Shown piece after piece: positions 1 to 11,597 of a stretch of DNA of 64,000 nt (position 1 is its first letter; the number at the start of each line of letters is the position of its first letter). The notes below the pieces were generated by a model. The model was given only the letters and a program-made list of their open reading frames with translations. It was not told the origin of the DNA and ran no database searches. The stretch spans positions 10,183,001 through 10,247,000 of the forward strand of contig NC_073356.2 in NCBI RefSeq assembly GCF_027580225.2, read 5' to 3'. The stretch comes from Misgurnus anguillicaudatus (Eukaryota; Chordata; Actinopteri; Cypriniformes; Cobitidae). A program made the translations under genes and the position numbers.

Positions 1-28
<28 letters not shown>
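1..28. repeat. (CT)n microsatellite
   Basis: Fourteen uninterrupted CT units at the window edge; the array may extend further left. Confidence 0.95.
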
Positions 29-31
<3 letters not shown>

Positions 32-836
32 TACGAGAGGAATAACAGAACAACACATAAGGGATCTTTGAAATAAAGATATGCAATTTGTGTTTCTGCA
101 ATGTTAGCAATTATCCTTTTTTTGCTGTCTGTCTGAGAATCAAAGAAGTTTGGATGTACTGTAACTTCACTTTATGACCGTAGAAAAAATGCTCTGGATT
201 GTGATCCCCAGTGTTGATTTATTGGACCATATTTGGTTCATCTCAGTGTGGAGAGAAGAGGCCAGAGGATCTCCATCTGTGCTTTTCAAAGGAGAAAGAA
301 AGTTAAACAAGCTCAGAGAATAAGTCTTCTGTTTACAGAGCATATTAGGTCATTCTGGATATACATCCTGACACATATGTCTACCTTATCTGTGGTTACG
401 ATTTAAGTGACTCAATTTTCCGGTATGTGATGATAATCTTATGGTGGAAAATGGATTGATCAACACATTAAACTTTATAAGAGATGTACCAGACAAGATC
501 GTTTTATGCCTTAGTTAAATTGATGCTGTAAAGTTTGGTGTCTCTTTTGTTGTTGGCTTTGCATAAGAGGAAGAAAAAATCTTTAAAAAATCCAAAAAAT
601 GTACCTACAGTATAATTAATATAAGACTCACACAGGACAAAAAAGCATTTTATATTGTCTTCTGACAAGGATGTAAGTTTGGTTAGTGACATTTTACAAT
701 CTAAAATTAATATAATACAGATGCACCCTGTTTTTTACACACAATGAAATGTTGCCTGATGTTTTTGCTTAAAAATAGTATTTAATATTCTTACTGTTAA
801 CAGTATGCACAGTTAATTAATTCACATACTGTATGG
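29..836. other. Gene-free AT-rich sequence
   Basis: No coding, RNA or transposon signal recognised. The last 8 bases (CTGTATGG, 829-836) are the left target-site duplication of the following hAT-like element. Confidence 0.5.
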
Positions 837-1324
837 CAGGGGTTTTCAAACTGTGGGTCACAAAGCCGGATGAACCGGGTCTCACAAACTCACTTAAGTG
901 ATGTGCAGAAAAAAATTTTTGTCAGGTTAATGACTGGCAGTGACAATGGTTTTGATATTTTACCTTATAACACGGCTGGTTGGAATGCTTGATTCTGATT
1001 GGCCAGTTGCAACATTTGCAGGTTTGTTATTCGCAGATAACAACCACTCAAAACTAATAACACAAGGTTACAAATCATTTTGACAAATAAAGTTTATTAA
1101 ATATAAATATGTCTTTTAATAACACATATGACATAATTTTTTTTTACAAATTATTAAACCAAATGGTGTGTTTGTGACATTTGTTTTATCTTAAAACCGA
1201 AACTAAACGTGTTTTCCTAAGGGAAGATCTGCATTTGTTAAAAATGAGCAAATAAAATATTTCAAATCTATTTTTAATGTTCCTAATAAGGTAAATAGCC
1301 GTGTAATAAGCAGGATAATGTACA

Positions 1325-1836
1325 TGTCAGGACTCTGCCATGAGAGTCTTGTTTTATATCTATGTTTTATCGTGATGGCAGGGTTCTGACAGTCTCTTGT
1401 TTCATGTGGAGGCTCATGGCCTTGTATATTGGGTCATGTGCCTCTAGTGTCTCGTCTCTAGTCCCTGCCCCTAGTCCCCGCCCCCTTGTTCTACCTTTTA
1501 ATTATTCATTATCAGTTCATCCCTCTCACCTGTGTTGTGTTGCCCTCGTTATCTTGTTTAGTTCCCCTATTTAATCTCCTCTTGTCTCTTGTCTTGTGCT
1601 GGTTCATTGTCATCAAATGTGTTATGTTTTGCAAGTCTTCTTCGTTTATTCAGTTTAATGTGTTCATCAGTGTCTAGTCTATCATGTTTAGTCAGTGTTT
1701 GTTAGTATCATGTTTTATGTAGTTTTTGCCCCCACGTGGGCTTTTGTTTTCCATTTTTATGTCAATAAAATTTCAAAGTTCACTCCCCGACAACGTCTGT
1801 GATTGAGTTCTCTTGTTTCCCGTCTTAACCCTGACA
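1325..1836 (+). mobile_element. Solo LTR, copy 1
   Basis: 512 bases beginning TGTCAGGA and ending CCTGACA, flanked by a perfect 5-bp duplication GTACA (1320-1324 and 1837-1841). TG...CA ends plus a 5-bp duplication identify a long terminal repeat. An AATAAA signal at about 1764 sets the + orientation. There is no internal region, so it arose by LTR-LTR recombination. The same LTR is present inverted at 36421-36882. Confidence 0.85.
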
Positions 1837-1989
1837 GTACAGGCAGCCGGTTGTTATCACAAAATAAACCCATTTAGTATAATACAAGTCAGGGCATACT
1901 GTCGGGGCTTATTTCGAGCTTATTTACTGGCTGCCTATACATTATCCCTTACATTACTGTACTGCAATTAAAGTTATATTAGCAGTTAA

Positions 1990-2358
1990 AGGTGCAGTGT
2001 GTAAATTTTTGCGACATCTAGTGGTGAGGTTCCACATTGCAACAAACGGTTCAGTCCACTGCTCACCCCTCGCTTTTGAAAGGCATATAGAAGCTACATT
2101 AGCTGCCACCGGACAAACATATCATAGTTGGTAAAAAAGGTTTATCCGTTAACGACTTCTGTAGAAACATGGCGGCACAAAATGGCGACTTCCATGTAAG
2201 TGGACCCTCTGTGTATGTAGATAAAAACGTCTCATTTTAAGGTAGCAAACACATAACGGTTCGTTATGAAAGGTCTTTATACACCCCTGATCATATAGTT
2301 TTGTATAATATTTTGCATTTCTATCGAGAGATCCTTATAAAAATTACACACTGCACCT
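1990..2358. mobile_element. TTAA-flanked MITE (AGGTGCAGTGTGTAA family)
   Basis: Inverted termini AGGTGCAGTGTGTAA and TTACACACTGCACCT, each bordered by TTAA (1986-1989 and 2359-2362). The TTAA target suggests a piggyBac- or Kolobok-type source. A fragment of the same end appears near 40314-40333. Confidence 0.8.
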
Positions 2359-2485
2359 TTAAGGTCATTCATACAATGACAAGGAAAATGCAAATAACTC
2401 ACTCAGAAAATAAATGTGTATTTTTGTATTACAACTTCTCTAAGTAAGTCACAGATATAAAAGTTTGGGAACCCCACCTGTATGG

Positions 2486-2920
2486 TGCAAATGCAGCTGA
2501 ATTGAACAGTCTCTTTAAGAAAGTAGTTGCAGTAAATATTTAGCTATGTATTATTATTATTTTTTTTGAGTGCACATTATCAACCGGCTGTAAATAACAT
2601 ATCAGAAAAAAAGAGACATTATGTTTATGTATGTAACTAAAATGTGGTCCTGATTCAATGTGTGAATTAAACTTGTCCCGAAATGTCCTATATGGCCAAA
2701 ATGTCTTAATCACTTTAAAGAAATTGATCTATTGTGATTTGTATATAAATTATGCGTGAATGCATTTGGCAGACACTTGTATCCAAAGCAACTTACAGCA
2801 CTCTAAATTCTGCTGATGTAATGATTCCACTTTAACGTGAGTGAAATGAGAACCCAAGTGCAGTTTAATAAAACACAAAAAAAACATGACGTGGCGTGGC
2901 TCACAACAGGTGTGAAATGA
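2486..2920. other. Gene-free AT-rich stretch with a dispersed fish repeat tail
   Basis: No gene. Positions 2760-2812 (tgcatttggcagacacttgt...cttacag) match a tail-like motif that I know as widely dispersed in fish genomes. Otherwise nothing is recognised. Confidence 0.4.
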
Positions 2921-4362
2921 GGTTTATTGGATTAACAGAAAATGTGCAATATGCATCAAAACAAAATTAGACAGGTGCATAAATTTTGGCACCTCAAAAG
3001 AAAAATCACATCAATATTAAGTAGAGCCTCAATTAGCAGAAATAACAGCCTCTAGAATAGATGCTTCCTGTAATGAGTGTCTGGATTCTGGGTGAATGTA
3101 TTTTGGACCATTCCTCCTTACAAAACATCTCCAGTTCAGTTAGGTTAGATGGTTGCCGGGCATGGACAGCCCGCTTTAAATCACCCCACAGATGTTCAAT
3201 GATATTCAGGTCTGCAGGCTGGGATGGCCATTCCAGAACATATCAGAATGTACTTGTTCCCCTGCATAAATGTCCAAGTAGATTTTGAGCAGTGTTTTGG
3301 ATCGTTGTCTTGATGAAATATCCAGCCCTGGTGTAACTTTTACTTTGTAACTGATTCCTCAACATTATTCTCAAGAATCTGCTGATATTGAGTGAAATCC
3401 ATGCGACCCCTTAACTTTAACCTGATTCCCAGTACCGGCACTGGCCATACAGCCCCACAGTATGAGGGAACCTCCACCAAATTTTACTGTGGGAAACAAG
3501 TGTTTTTCATGGAACACTGTGCTCTTTTGCCACCATGCAGAACTCCTCTTGTTATGACTCAATCTTTATTTCATCAGTCCACAGCACCGTAGTCTAAAAT
3601 GAAGCTGTCTTGTCCAAATGTGTGTTTGCACATCTCCGTTTGCGGCGTGTGTGCAGAAAAGGCTTCTTTTGCATCAAAGTGCAAAGTGCGCTGAATTGTT
3701 GAACAATAGTGACAGCATCTGCAGCAAGGTGATGTTGTAGGTCTTTGTAGGTGGTCTGTGGGCTGTTTTTGACCATTCTCACCATCGTTCGCCTTTGACT
3801 CTCCAATATTTTCTGGCATTAACAAGAACTGTGCATGTGGTTCTCCATTTCTTCACCATGTTCCTGACAGTGGACACTGACAGCTCATATCTCTGCGCTA
3901 ACTTATTGTATCCTTCCCCTAAACCATAATGTTGAACAATCTTTGTTTTCAGGTGATTTGAGAGTTGTTATGAGGCCTCCATGTTACCACTCTTCAGAGC
4001 AGAGTCAAAGAGAACAACAACTTGCAATTGGCCACCTTAAATATCCTTTCTCATGATTGTCTATGAAGTTTAAGGCTTGCTCACCAAACCAATTTTGTGT
4101 TCCAATTCATCAGTGCTAAGTAGTAACAGGTATTCAAATCAACAAAATTACAAGCGTGCCCAAATTTATGCACCTGTCTAAATTCATTTTGATGCATATT
4201 GCACATTTTCTTTTAATCCAATAAACCTCATTTCCCTACTGAAATATTACTGTGTCCTTCAGTTATTTGATCAATCAAAAAGAAAATTGTTGATCCAAAC
4301 ACCCAAATATTTATAAATGAAAATCATGGAAATTGTCAGGGGTGCCCAAACTTTTGCAGAGC
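2921..4362 (-). mobile_element. Tc1/mariner-like transposon, decayed
   Basis: Long inverted repeats: the arm from 2921 (gaggtttattggattaacag...) is matched inverted at 4155-4233, with the shared segment GACAGGTGCATAAATTT. The right side continues to a Tc1-like subterminal sequence GGGTGCCCAAACTTTTGCA at about 4341-4359. The left outer part is missing or diverged. A full-length but broken transposase lies between the arms on the minus strand. Confidence 0.85.
3060..3996 (-). pseudogene. Tc1-like transposase pseudogene
   Basis: Read on the minus strand in several frames. Recognisable are an N-terminal helix-turn-helix region near 3995-3840 (GEGYNKLAQRYELSVSTVR), a middle part (QKKPFLHTRRKRRCANTHLD, 3695-3600), the second catalytic Asp context WTDEIKIE near 3580, the block FGGGSLILWGCMASAGTG (about 3480-3427), and the C-terminal end with DLNIIEHLWGDLK near 3215-3170, carrying the catalytic Glu. 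Several frameshifts and stops separate these parts, so no active enzyme is made. Its length is typical for Tc1 (about 310-340 codons). Confidence 0.85.
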
Positions 4363-4365
4363 AAC

Positions 4366-4889
4366 ACACATGACAAAAGTTTATTAAAACAGGAATACAA
4401 ACATGGCAATGACATGGCAAGGCAAAAAAACTTCGCAACAGTAGAACATTAACATTAAGGCTTGACAAAAGACAATGGAAATACAAACAAGGGACATGAC
4501 ACATCAGGGAACAGGGAAACTAAAGACAACCATGACAATGAACAATATAAAAATAAAAAACAAGAACAAGACAAGAACACATAAAAGAGCCATTACATTA
4601 CATTATATTATTTTTAACCCAATGCTGGGTAAATATCGGACAGAACACATGTTGGGTTAATAAATAAACCTATGCTGGGTTGTTGTTAATCCAATCATAC
4701 TTTGAACAACCCAATAAAGACATGAATTACTTATCACAAGACACATGACAAAACCCTTAAACCGTCCTTTTTTGACCCAACACTGGGTTGAAAATAACCC
4801 ATAATTTTTTAGAGTGCACCAAATGAATGATAAATAACAATAATAATAATAATAATAATAAATACCGAAGCAAAATTTGTGTGTATATT
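4366..4889. repeat. Unclassified repeats: LTR-like fragment and AACCCA MITE
   Basis: 4369-4590 resembles in composition the antisense LTR-type repeats elsewhere in the window, but no paired ends were found. 4610-4816 has repeated AACCCA/TGGGTT motifs ending in ttttttagagtgca, like the end of the element at 9533-10356. (TAA)n occupies 4838-4861. No gene is seen. Confidence 0.4.
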
Positions 4890-6652
4890 AGGCATGGGGC
4901 GGTATAAGATTCTGACAGTATGATAACCTTTAACAAAAATACCATGTTTCACAGTGTTGCGGTATTGCCATTGCAACACTAAAATGTGTTATTTTCAAAT
5001 GCCAGGTAAAAATAAAGCCTTTAAATTATAATATGCTCCAAAAAATATATAATATTTTCGTAATATATTAATATAAACATCAAATCAATCACATGACTAA
5101 ATGATTTAATTAATTTTGTATGAACACAGCTCATATCTTGGAGACGGTATCACAGAACATTTTAGTGGTTTTGAAACCTTGACTGTTTAAAACCTCGGTA
5201 TACCCTACCCAGTCTCACATAGATGCGTATAAATAGCACGAAGTGTAAAAATCGTGCAATACATACGCCAAATTCCACTTTGGCGTGCAGATACGCCAGT
5301 CCTTCCCATTCACTTAAATGGTGCATCTTTTTTGCAGTTTTATTTATTGCTTTCTCAATTTTTTTCTGTTTTTCAAACCATTTTCGCTTGGGTTTAGGGT
5401 TAGATTTTAGATTTGCTTAATGAGGTTATTTAATATACAGGTTTCTCCATGTTTTTGTCTATATTTAAGCCATGGTGGCTTGGAGTTGGGGTTAGAGTTG
5501 GGGTTTGGGTTAGGATGTCATTTTTATATAACAAAAAGTTGTTCTAACCCTAAACCCAAGCGAAAATGGTAAAAAAATTGCAACAAAATTGAGAAACCAA
5601 TCAATAAAACGACAAAAAAAGAGGCACCGTTTAAGTGAATGGGAAGGACTGCCGTATCATATGCACGCCAAAGTGGAATTTGTTTGTTTGTTTGTTTGTT
5701 TGTTTATTTCAAACCTGCATTCTAAATTTTCTCACAAAAAAACATAACAGGCAACATAACCAACATATTATAAAAGTGCATGGTTTGAAAAGGGAGTGGA
5801 TGAAGCAAACGCTTATATAATTCCAAACCCTTCACATTCAACAGAAAATACAATACAAAACAATATACAACCAAAATAATTCAAAAACAAAACAACAACA
5901 ATATTCTAATACAACACATACAGGGAACAATTGTCACTATATATTGATATAAGACAAGCAAAAAACAAAACATCACACATACTTACAAAAGACACTGGCC
6001 CAAACACTCACTGACCCTACACCCTCTCACCACTGGCATCATGCTGAGGGCATCACTCTCTGTGCTCTATATATTTCTTTAGTACTCTTTTTTTAAATAA
6101 ATATTTGAATTTAATTATATTTGAACATGATTTTAATTCATCCTCCAAATCATTCCAAAGTTTCACTCCCCGCACTGAGATACACATAGATTTTAGAGTG
6201 GTTCTATAATTCGGCAAGTATTTATTTTTATTTCCTCTTAATGTGTACCTATGATGAGCATCTCTATCATGGAATAAGTTTTGAACATTAGAAGGCAAAG
6301 AGTTTTGAGATGCCCTAAACATAACTTGAACAGTTTTAAAATTAATCACATCTTGCAATTTAAGTTCATCCAACTTTACAAACAAAGGATTTGAATGATG
6401 TCTATAGTGAACACCTGAAACAATCCTGATAGCCTTTTTCTGCAGAGTAATCAAGGGCTGTAAGTGGGTTTTATAGCAGTTTCCCCAGATTTCAACACAA
6501 TAATATAAATATGACATAATAAAGGAATGATACAGTAAGAGTCGTGCTTTCATATTCAATAAATTACATGATCTTTTCATCATTCCAACACATTTAGCCA
6601 CTTTTGTCCTCAGGTAACTTATGTGGGGTTTCCAAGAAATCTTTTCATCTAT

Positions 6653-7635
6653 TGGCGCTTTTCCATTGCATAGTACCCCACGGTTTGGTTTGGTTTGGGT
6701 CGGGTCAGCTCACCTCACTTTGGCGTGGTTAGCTTTTCCATTGAGTTTAGTATCACTTCGCAGTGGGAGGAATTATAGGCGTGTCGTTATATTTGCGCTG
6801 CATACGGCTGTGACATCATACAAGAGACAGCCTCCTTGTACATTCCCATACATTTATTTATTTATCAGTCCGCCACAAAATTAAAATTGGCCACCACAAA
6901 TAGATGTTTACTTTGCACATCGCGTTTAAAACTACCTATGTCTCACATGACAGTTTCTGTTCAAACACCCGTGGCGTCAGTCGACGGCTCCGCTGAGCCT
7001 CAATGAAGTTGCATTAAAGCATAAATAATACTGACGTGCACGTCGCGAATGTGCCGCCACAAAATTAAAATTGGCCACCACAAATAGAAGTTTACTTTGC
7101 ACATCGCGTTTATAACTACATCTGTCTCACATAACAGTTTCTGTTCAAACACCCGTGGCGTTTGTCGACGGCGCTCCGCTGAGCCTCAATGAAGTTGCAT
7201 TAAAGCATAAATAATACTGACGTGCACGTCGCGAATGTGCCGCCACCAACTGCAAGTCTGGAAAAAACTTTTATGTGTTCCTGATTCACAACCTGTGGAT
7301 GTTTTTAATCGCTAAAAGGGTGTTTGGAAACTTAAAACAGAGCACAGATGACAACATGTTTGCTCGAGACAGCGCAAGCTAGCAGCAAGCTAAAGCTAAT
7401 ATTTTACATAATAGGATGACGGCGCCGATGACGATTCTCTCAGACCAATCAGTGAACTACAGTGTTTATGCGTCACGTTTGGTATCAGCTCGGGTCGCTT
7501 GGAACCCCAACCGAGGTGGTACGAAAAAAAGTATCGGGTACTACGAAGTGATCCCAATGGAAAAGCTCCCAAAAGTAAGCTGACCCGACCCAAACTAAAC
7601 CAAACCGTGGGGTACTATGCAATGGAAAAGCGCCA
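6653..7635. mobile_element. TIR DNA element inserted in the LINE
   Basis: Near-perfect inverted termini of more than 55 bases, starting TGGCGCTTTTCCATTGCATA at 6653 and ending with its complement at 7635. The LINE reading frame is cut between Val-Ile and Asp-Glu-Lys codons, and the junctions suggest a 2-3 bp TA/TAT duplication. No transposase remains. Superfamily undetermined. Confidence 0.85.
6870..7239. repeat. Tandem duplication (2 x about 185 bp) inside the TIR element
   Basis: Unit 1 at 6870-7053 and unit 2 at 7054-7239, both starting ccgccacaaaattaaaattgg and ending cgtcgcgaatgtg. They differ by a handful of substitutions and small indels. Third partial unit start (ccgccacc) follows. 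Confidence 0.9.
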
Positions 7636-9532
7636 TTTTATAACACCCAAAAATATATTATGTTGAACCTTTTCTATATGTATGTCATCAATAACAATAT
7701 TAACAGGTGTATTAGATTTACGATTACTAAACAACATGATTTTTGTCTTTTTCAAATTCAATGACAATTTGTTAATATTAAACCAGGTTTTTAACTTTAC
7801 CAATTCCACAGTTACCGAGGCCAAAAGTTGCTCCAAGTTGTCATCAGTACAAATAATGTTAGTGTCATTTCATTTTCGCTGATAACCTACATATTTCATT
7901 AATATACATTAAAAATAAAGTTGGTCCAAGTATTGACCCCTGCGGTATCCCACAAGTTATTTCTAGAAACCCTGATCTGAATTGATCAACCTCAACAATC
8001 TGACTCCTGTCGTCTAGATAGCTCACCAACCATTTTTTTGCTATTCCCCATATGCCATAGTCCTCCATCTTTTTTATTAAAATCTGATGATCAATGGTAT
8101 CAAAAGCCTTTTGGAGATCAATAAAGATTCCTAAAACAAATTTATTTCTTTCAATACCATCTGTAATTTCTTCCAATAAATCAATTAATGCATGTGATGT
8201 AGATCTATTCTCCCTGAACCCATATTGACAATCAGATAATAATTGGTGTTTATCGATAAAGCTCCGGAGTCTGTTATCGTATAATTTTTCTAAAATTTTG
8301 GAAAACTGTGGCAGAAGGGAAACAGGCCGATAATTATTAAAATAATGTTTATCCCCTAACTTAAATATTGGTATGACTTTAGCAGTTTTCATTTGCGATG
8401 GAAAAAGACCAAGTTGAAAGGATAAGTTACAAATATATGTGAATGGATTTATAATTTCTTCTGCAACATTACGAACAATCCTCATGTCAATATTATATAT
8501 GTCTTGGGATATTTTATTTTTGGAATTCTTAATTACTTTCATAACTTCCCTCTCATCGGTTGGAACGAGAAACATAGTATTTGAATTTATATCAATTAGT
8601 CCCTTAATGTGCTCGTTTGTAGATGGAATTTTTTTCGCCAGTTCAGGTCCAACGTTGACAAAAAAATTATTAAATCTGTCCGCAATCACTGTTTTTTCTC
8701 GTATAATTGTACCATTTTCTACAAAATACTCCGGATAACATGAGCTGCTAGAACCACGACCAATAACAGTGTTCAAGTATTTCCAAATTGCTTTTATGTC
8801 ATCTTTCTTATTAATCAATAAGTTAGTATAATATTCACTCCTAGTTACTCTCAATATGCTAGTTAATTTATTTTTATATATTTTATACTTTTGTTCAGTT
8901 TCACTAGTTCTATACCTAAGAAATTGCTTATATAAAAGATTTTTCTTTTTACACGAGTTTGCAAGCCCTTTTGTTATCCAAGGTGTTTTTGTGTGCTTTC
9001 TTGTTGTACATTTTTTGATGGGACAATGTGTGACATAGAGTGTAATAAAAATATCAAGAAAATTATCGAATGCCACATTTACATCTGACAATTGATAAAT
9101 AGGTTCCCAATTTTGGTTTGCCAATTCATTTTTCAGTGCTATAATTTAATGATCAGTTATGACTCTACGGTAATATTCACTCTGTACAGTTTTAGATAAT
9201 TTACAGTTAAGATCGTATACCATAAACACTGGTAAGTGATCACTAACATCATTCACTAATAAACCGCCTGTTATATTCTTGTTAAAAATATTACAAAATA
9301 TATTATCTATAAGTGTAGCACTGTGTGATGTTATTCTAGTGGGCGTATGTACTGCACGATTTTTACACTTCGTGCTATTTATACGCAACTCCGTGAGACT
9401 GGGTTTGTATAACTTGAAACCGGTAACCGGCCCATGCCTATTCAATATATATATATATATTTTTTTTTAAATAATATTTGAAGTAGATCGGAAAAATATC
9501 AGAAAAATTTTTTATTAAGTTACCAGCTACAG

Positions 9533-10356
9533 TCTAAAAATGTCAACCCAGTGTTGGGTCTAAAAGGGACAAACCCAACCTGTTTGGTTGTAGGGTTGTT
9601 TAAACCCCAAATGTTGGGTTGTTTTAACCCATCAGTGTGTCAAATCTAAACATTTTTTGGGTTAATTTAATTCAACCCCTTTTGGTTACACTTTATTTTG
9701 ATAGTCCACTTTAGACATTCTTCTAACTATAAATAATTTTGCAACTACATGTCAACTAACTTTCAATAATTTTCAACTTTACGTCAACTAATTGTCATTA
9801 GAGTATTAGTAGACTGTGTTGTGGGGCAGTTTCATGGACAGGGATTAGCTTAATCCAGGACTAGGCCTTTGCTTAATTAGGATATATAACTAATTTTAAC
9901 AAACATGCCTTACTAAAAACATTACATGTGTGCATTTTGAGGCAAAACAAAGGGCCCTGATGTATTTTAAGATATGTAAATGCAAGTTGTTTTCAGTTTG
10001 AACAGCTCTTACATTTATTTTAGTCTAGGACTAGTCTAATCCCTGTCCGGGAAACCGCCCCTGTAAGGGTTAGGGTAAGAGAAGAGGTTTGGGTTAGTCG
10101 AGTAAGTTGACATGCACCTGCAAACATACTTCTAGACAGTTGAATGTCTGTTGAGATATCATCACAATAAAGTGTTAGTAGATATTAAGCAGACAGTTTA
10201 CTAATTCTCTAAAGATTTGTAGTTGATAAGTAGTTGCAAAGTTACTTATAATTAGTAAAATGTCTAAACTGGACTATCGAAATAAAGCGTTACCCAACTT
10301 TTGCCCATTTGACACAAATGCTAGGTTAAAAAAACATCATTTTTTAGAGTGTACTG
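9533..10356. mobile_element. Triple-nested DNA elements
   Basis: Outer element: AACCCA/TGGGTT-rich, from about 9533 to the end at ttttttagagtgtac (10356). Middle element 9684-10294: termini GGTTACACTTTATTTTGATA and its inverted partner at the right end, about 36 bases of match. Inner element 9833-10061: GGGGCAGTTTCATGGACAGG left, CCTGTCCGGGAAACCGCCCC right. Partial relatives of the inner one occur at 29590-29673 and 43806-43995. No coding content. Confidence 0.65.
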
Positions 10357-11289
10357 TAGCGAACATTAAACTATTAACAATTGAGTTGCAGTCATATATC
10401 TCTAAACTAACTCTGTCAGCCAGCATCGCAAATGAAACCAGATGAGGTCAGTATAAGCTCCCCTGTCACCGATTCCCCTAAGATATGACATCAGTATTAG
10501 CTTTGCTATTCTTAAACTTTCTTTCTGTAGATTCTCTGCTCTGTACAAGAACGAAAGTAACAAATTCATGGTTACCCAGCTCTCAAAGTACAGAAAACAG
10601 AAAATTCCTCAGAAGCACTGAGGTGTTCCTTAGTACATTAAAGAGATGCATACGCTCATCTAACCGGTGCCACTGGTTACCAGAGCACAAAGTGCACAGC
10701 AGCCCCCAAAAAGTATTTGACCACAAAGCCACTCTTTAAAAAAGGACATGTTTTTCTTGTTTAAATATATTCCTTTACTCTTAGACTTAGTCTCCTAGTG
10801 TGTGTTTGTGTGAGTACAGAGTCGACATGCCTCCTTGTGTGTTGGTCGTGTCAGAAGATAGGCTACATCTTAGGTTTCAAGTGCTCATAAATCACCTGTT
10901 GTGGACAAAGAGAGTTTGGCACATGAGTTTATTTTCTAAGATCTGTCATATACCCGATACAAAAACATCCTCTCACCCTTATGTCAGTGCTTCTGAATTG
11001 AAGAGAGGCCTTTTAGGGGAACGGCATAGTGTTTCTTCCCATGATACACAGTCGGAAAAAATGGTCTAAGGTCACAAGCGTCAGGGGTAGTATGCTACCC
11101 TGGAGAGGTCCTAATTGATGTACTAATATGCACTCTTTATATTAAAGGTACTTACATGAACTCTTTATGTGCAAAGGTATCCATTATTTCTGACAGTGCA
11201 TAAAGAGTGCATAAGGTGTAAAAACAGCAGGAATGGATAAACAATGTCTAACATCAATAAGTGAAGGTGTAGAGAAGCGAAACAGTGTA
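10357..11289. other. Gene-free sequence upstream of exon A
   Basis: No transposon termini, RNA gene or coding signal recognised. Short frames here (for example 10485-10739 and 10800-11069) match nothing known. Confidence 0.45.
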
Positions 11290-11597
11290 CATTGTTGTTG
11301 GGACATGAGAGAGAGAGTAAAGAGAGAGAGGAGAGAGATGAGGTAGCCAGGGAGGGAAAGAGGGAGGGAGCTTGTCATTGTGAAACAGTTGGGAGTTATG
11401 CACGTGTGTATTGCAGTTCCTGCACTGCGCTGAAGGGTCACCAGCAACTGAAACAGACAGGAGAGAGAGAGAGAGACCAGCATGGAGCTCCACTCACCCA
11501 AAAAGAGCTGAACAAACAAGAAAGCACAGCACTGCAGTATAGACAAGACACACAGCCCGGGACAGAGGAACAAAAGAGGCAAGAAAGAAGAGCAAGG
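11290..11597 (+). promoter_or_regulatory. Candidate upstream non-coding exon or promoter region for exon A
   Basis: Purine-rich (GA)n tracts at 11311-11345 and 11461-11475 are followed by single-copy-looking sequence with a possible donor (gcaag|gtaccc at about 11597). It contains an ATG at 11482 that reads MELHSPKKS and then stops, so it would be only an upstream ORF. GA tracts are common near fish promoters. The assignment rests on the need for an exon upstream of 13533; the donor is weak. Confidence 0.25.

Larger units (their letters stand above)
837..2477. mobile_element. hAT-like non-autonomous DNA transposon, host of nested insertions
   Basis: Starts CAGGGGTTTTCAAACT and ends with the inverted, diverged counterpart (AGTTTGGGAACCCCAC). 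It is flanked by an exact 8-bp duplication CTGTATGG (829-836 and 2478-2485), the hAT signature. No transposase frame remains. Inside are a solo LTR (1325-1836) and a TTAA-flanked MITE (1990-2358). The segment from 968 to 1945 is a common fish repeat with an internal inverted pair around 1315/1840 and 1931-1948. Confidence 0.72.
5682..9341 (-). mobile_element. 5'-truncated non-LTR retrotransposon (LINE)
   Basis: Antisense insertion. The 3' end is the (TTTG)n tract at 5682-5705, i.e. (CAAA)n on the element strand, a microsatellite tail typical of several LINE clades. The 5' end at about 9341 begins inside the endonuclease domain, as expected of incomplete target-primed reverse transcription. 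It is interrupted by a DNA element at 6653-7635. LINE sequence itself is about 2.7 kb. The clade (Jockey/L2/CR1/Rex-like group) is not settled. Confidence 0.85.
6053..9341 (-). pseudogene. LINE endonuclease/reverse transcriptase ORF2, inactivated
   Basis: Minus strand. 9341-9146 encodes the endonuclease C-terminus (HSATLIDNIFCN and SDHLPVFMV). An in-frame TAA at 9143-9145 then breaks the frame, which continues in the same phase to 7865 with linker and reverse transcriptase motifs: NNYRPVSLLPQFSKILEK, GFRENRSTSHALIDL, motif A GIFIDLQKAFDTIDHQIL and motif B CGIPQGSILGPTLFLMYIN. Around 7870-7885 a short deletion removes the motif C (F/YxDD) core and shifts frame. Translation resumes at 7836-7640 (LKTWFNINKLSLNLKKTK). 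The C-terminal part lies beyond the transposon insertion, 6650-6053 (RLLLYHSFIMSYLYYCVEIW). The enzyme cannot be active. Confidence 0.88.
5212..9402. mobile_element. Palindromic MITE split by a LINE
   Basis: Left arm (ACCCAGTCTCACATAGATGC...GTATAAATAGCACGAAG) and right arm (CTTCGTGCTATTTATACGC...GTGAGACTGGGT) match over about 60 bases. A second inner inverted pair (TTCCACTTTGGCGTGCA at 5275 and its complement near 5664-5680) shows a foldback structure. The LINE joins right after AATTT at 5681. The arm sequence resumes at about 9342 (GGCGTATGTA), so the pre-insertion MITE was about 530 bases. Confidence 0.75.
4891..9439. mobile_element. Outermost DNA element (GGCATGGG termini) of a four-level nest
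   Basis: Left end GGCATGGGGCGGTATA and right end AACCGGCCCATGCC are inverted. Between them lies the MITE at 5212-9402, which holds the LINE, which holds a further TIR element. Without the insertions the element would be about 0.36 kb. Target-site duplication is unclear (tatta / tattc). Confidence 0.55.
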
